NCBI RefSeq assembly: GCF_001273845.1
Contig: NZ_JHBW01000087.1
Coordinates: 558,001-622,000, forward strand
Reading direction: 5' to 3'
DNA length: 64,000 bases
Source of the DNA: Leucobacter musarum subsp. musarum
GTDB lineage: Bacteria; Actinomycetota; Actinomycetes; Actinomycetales; Microbacteriaceae
Shown: piece by piece, positions 63,723-64,000 of the stretch
Layout of the letters: every line of letters starts with the position of its first letter
Position numbering within the stretch: position 1 is the first letter of the stretch
Notes under the pieces: generated by a model
The model's database searches: none
Told to the model about the DNA's origin: nothing
Seen by the model: the letters and a program-made list of their open reading frames with translations, nothing else
Program-made: the position numbers and the translations under genes

Positions 63723-64000
63723 GCGCGGCTCACCGCCGGGATCACATGCAGGCGGCAGTTGCCCGGCTGGTGCGGGTCTGAGCAGTGGTGTTCGACCCGT
63801 GCGGTGAAGCTCCCGCCCGCCATCACACGGGCGACCGCCGACACCCGTTCCGCAAAGGCGTCGCGGGCTTCGTCGGTGAGCGGCTGCTGCACACGCTCGA
63901 TGAACCCTTTCTGTTTCGCCGCGTCCGGGTGCACGTAGAGCAGACGCGCGCCACCGCTGCGCGCTGCCCCGGTCTCGAATGCACCGAGCAGCACCCCGAG
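63719..64000 (-). CDS. adnA: AdnA-like helicase-nuclease subunit, C-terminus only
   Basis: 94 C-terminal residues; the gene continues beyond the window. The visible part has the terminal pattern of RecB-family nucleases with an iron-sulfur staple (HHCSDPHQPGNCRLHVI: two of the expected cysteines). LLYVHPDAAKQKGF belongs to the nuclease strand region. The stop overlaps the adnB start by 4 bp, as in mycobacteria. Confidence 0.82.
   Translation of the reverse strand, partial: LGVLLGAFETGAARSGGARLLYVHPDAAKQKGFIERVQQPLTDEARDAFAERVSAVARVMAGGSFTARVEHHCSDPHQPGNCRLHVIPAVSRA

Overview
The window is high-GC DNA from an actinobacterium. Gene content and order point to the family Microbacteriaceae (a Leucobacter- or Microbacterium-like organism). 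This is inferred from the rpsB-tsf-pyrH-frr-cdsA block, DUF2469, DUF3039 and DUF7882 proteins, a UPF0182 protein, AdnA/AdnB, an SOS-controlled imuA-imuB-dnaE2 cassette, a LAxTG-type wall anchor and many leaderless-looking promoters. There is no mobile element, prophage or CRISPR array; nearly everything is chromosomal core or family-specific sequence.

Layout. 1-7.2 kb (minus strand): partial ligA, mnmA, a cysteine desulfurase, a redox-dead thioredoxin/TPR protein, and an uncharacterised lipoprotein plus membrane protein pair. 7.5-10.4 kb: a 976-residue coiled-coil protein with a DivIVA-like N-terminus and about 75 uninterrupted 11-residue repeats. 10.4-12.7 kb: hydrolase, RNase HI, a small zinc protein and a secreted lytic-transglycosylase-like protein. 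12.8-17.6 kb (minus): rpsB-tsf, a terminator, then pyrH, frr, cdsA and a small protein with four DivIVA-type motifs. 17.9-22.6 kb: M23-like peptidase, Xer recombinase, SDR enzyme, PAS-GGDEF-EAL protein, DUF7882 protein. 22.7-26.4 kb (minus): dprA, comM-like ATPase and yraN with overlapping ends, then DUF2469. 26.4-33.6 kb: a perfect LexA box followed by imuA-imuB-dnaE2 (the mutagenic translesion cassette), then pncB. 33.7-36.8 kb (minus): DUF3039 and an ABC exporter. 36.8-43.2 kb: a teichoic-acid-like envelope polymer locus (Wzm/Wzt exporter, two CDP-glycerol glycerophosphotransferase-like proteins, GT2). 43.3-48.6 kb (minus): HtrA-like protease and a large wall-anchored protein with a thioester-domain signature. 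48.8 kb: initiator tRNA-Met. 49.1-64 kb: UPF0182, PDZ-Lon protease, a zincin-like protein, an orphan E1-like/TOMM-type protein, UvrD2-like helicase, NudC, a degenerate APH-fold protein, and AdnB with the C-terminus of AdnA.

Themes. Genome maintenance is prominent: LigA, DprA, ComM-like, the SOS mutasome, UvrD2, AdnAB, RNase HI and Xer. A second theme is the envelope and cell shape: CdsA, two DivIVA-type proteins, the polymer exporter locus, the thioester adhesin and several secreted proteases. At least eleven genes have a TAnnnT-like -10 hexamer exactly 6 nt before the start codon, with no useful Shine-Dalgarno sequence, so many mRNAs here are probably leaderless. The two observations I find most worth following are the giant hendecad coiled-coil protein and the LAxTG-anchored thioester protein. 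All family assignments come from reading motifs by eye; no database search was run.
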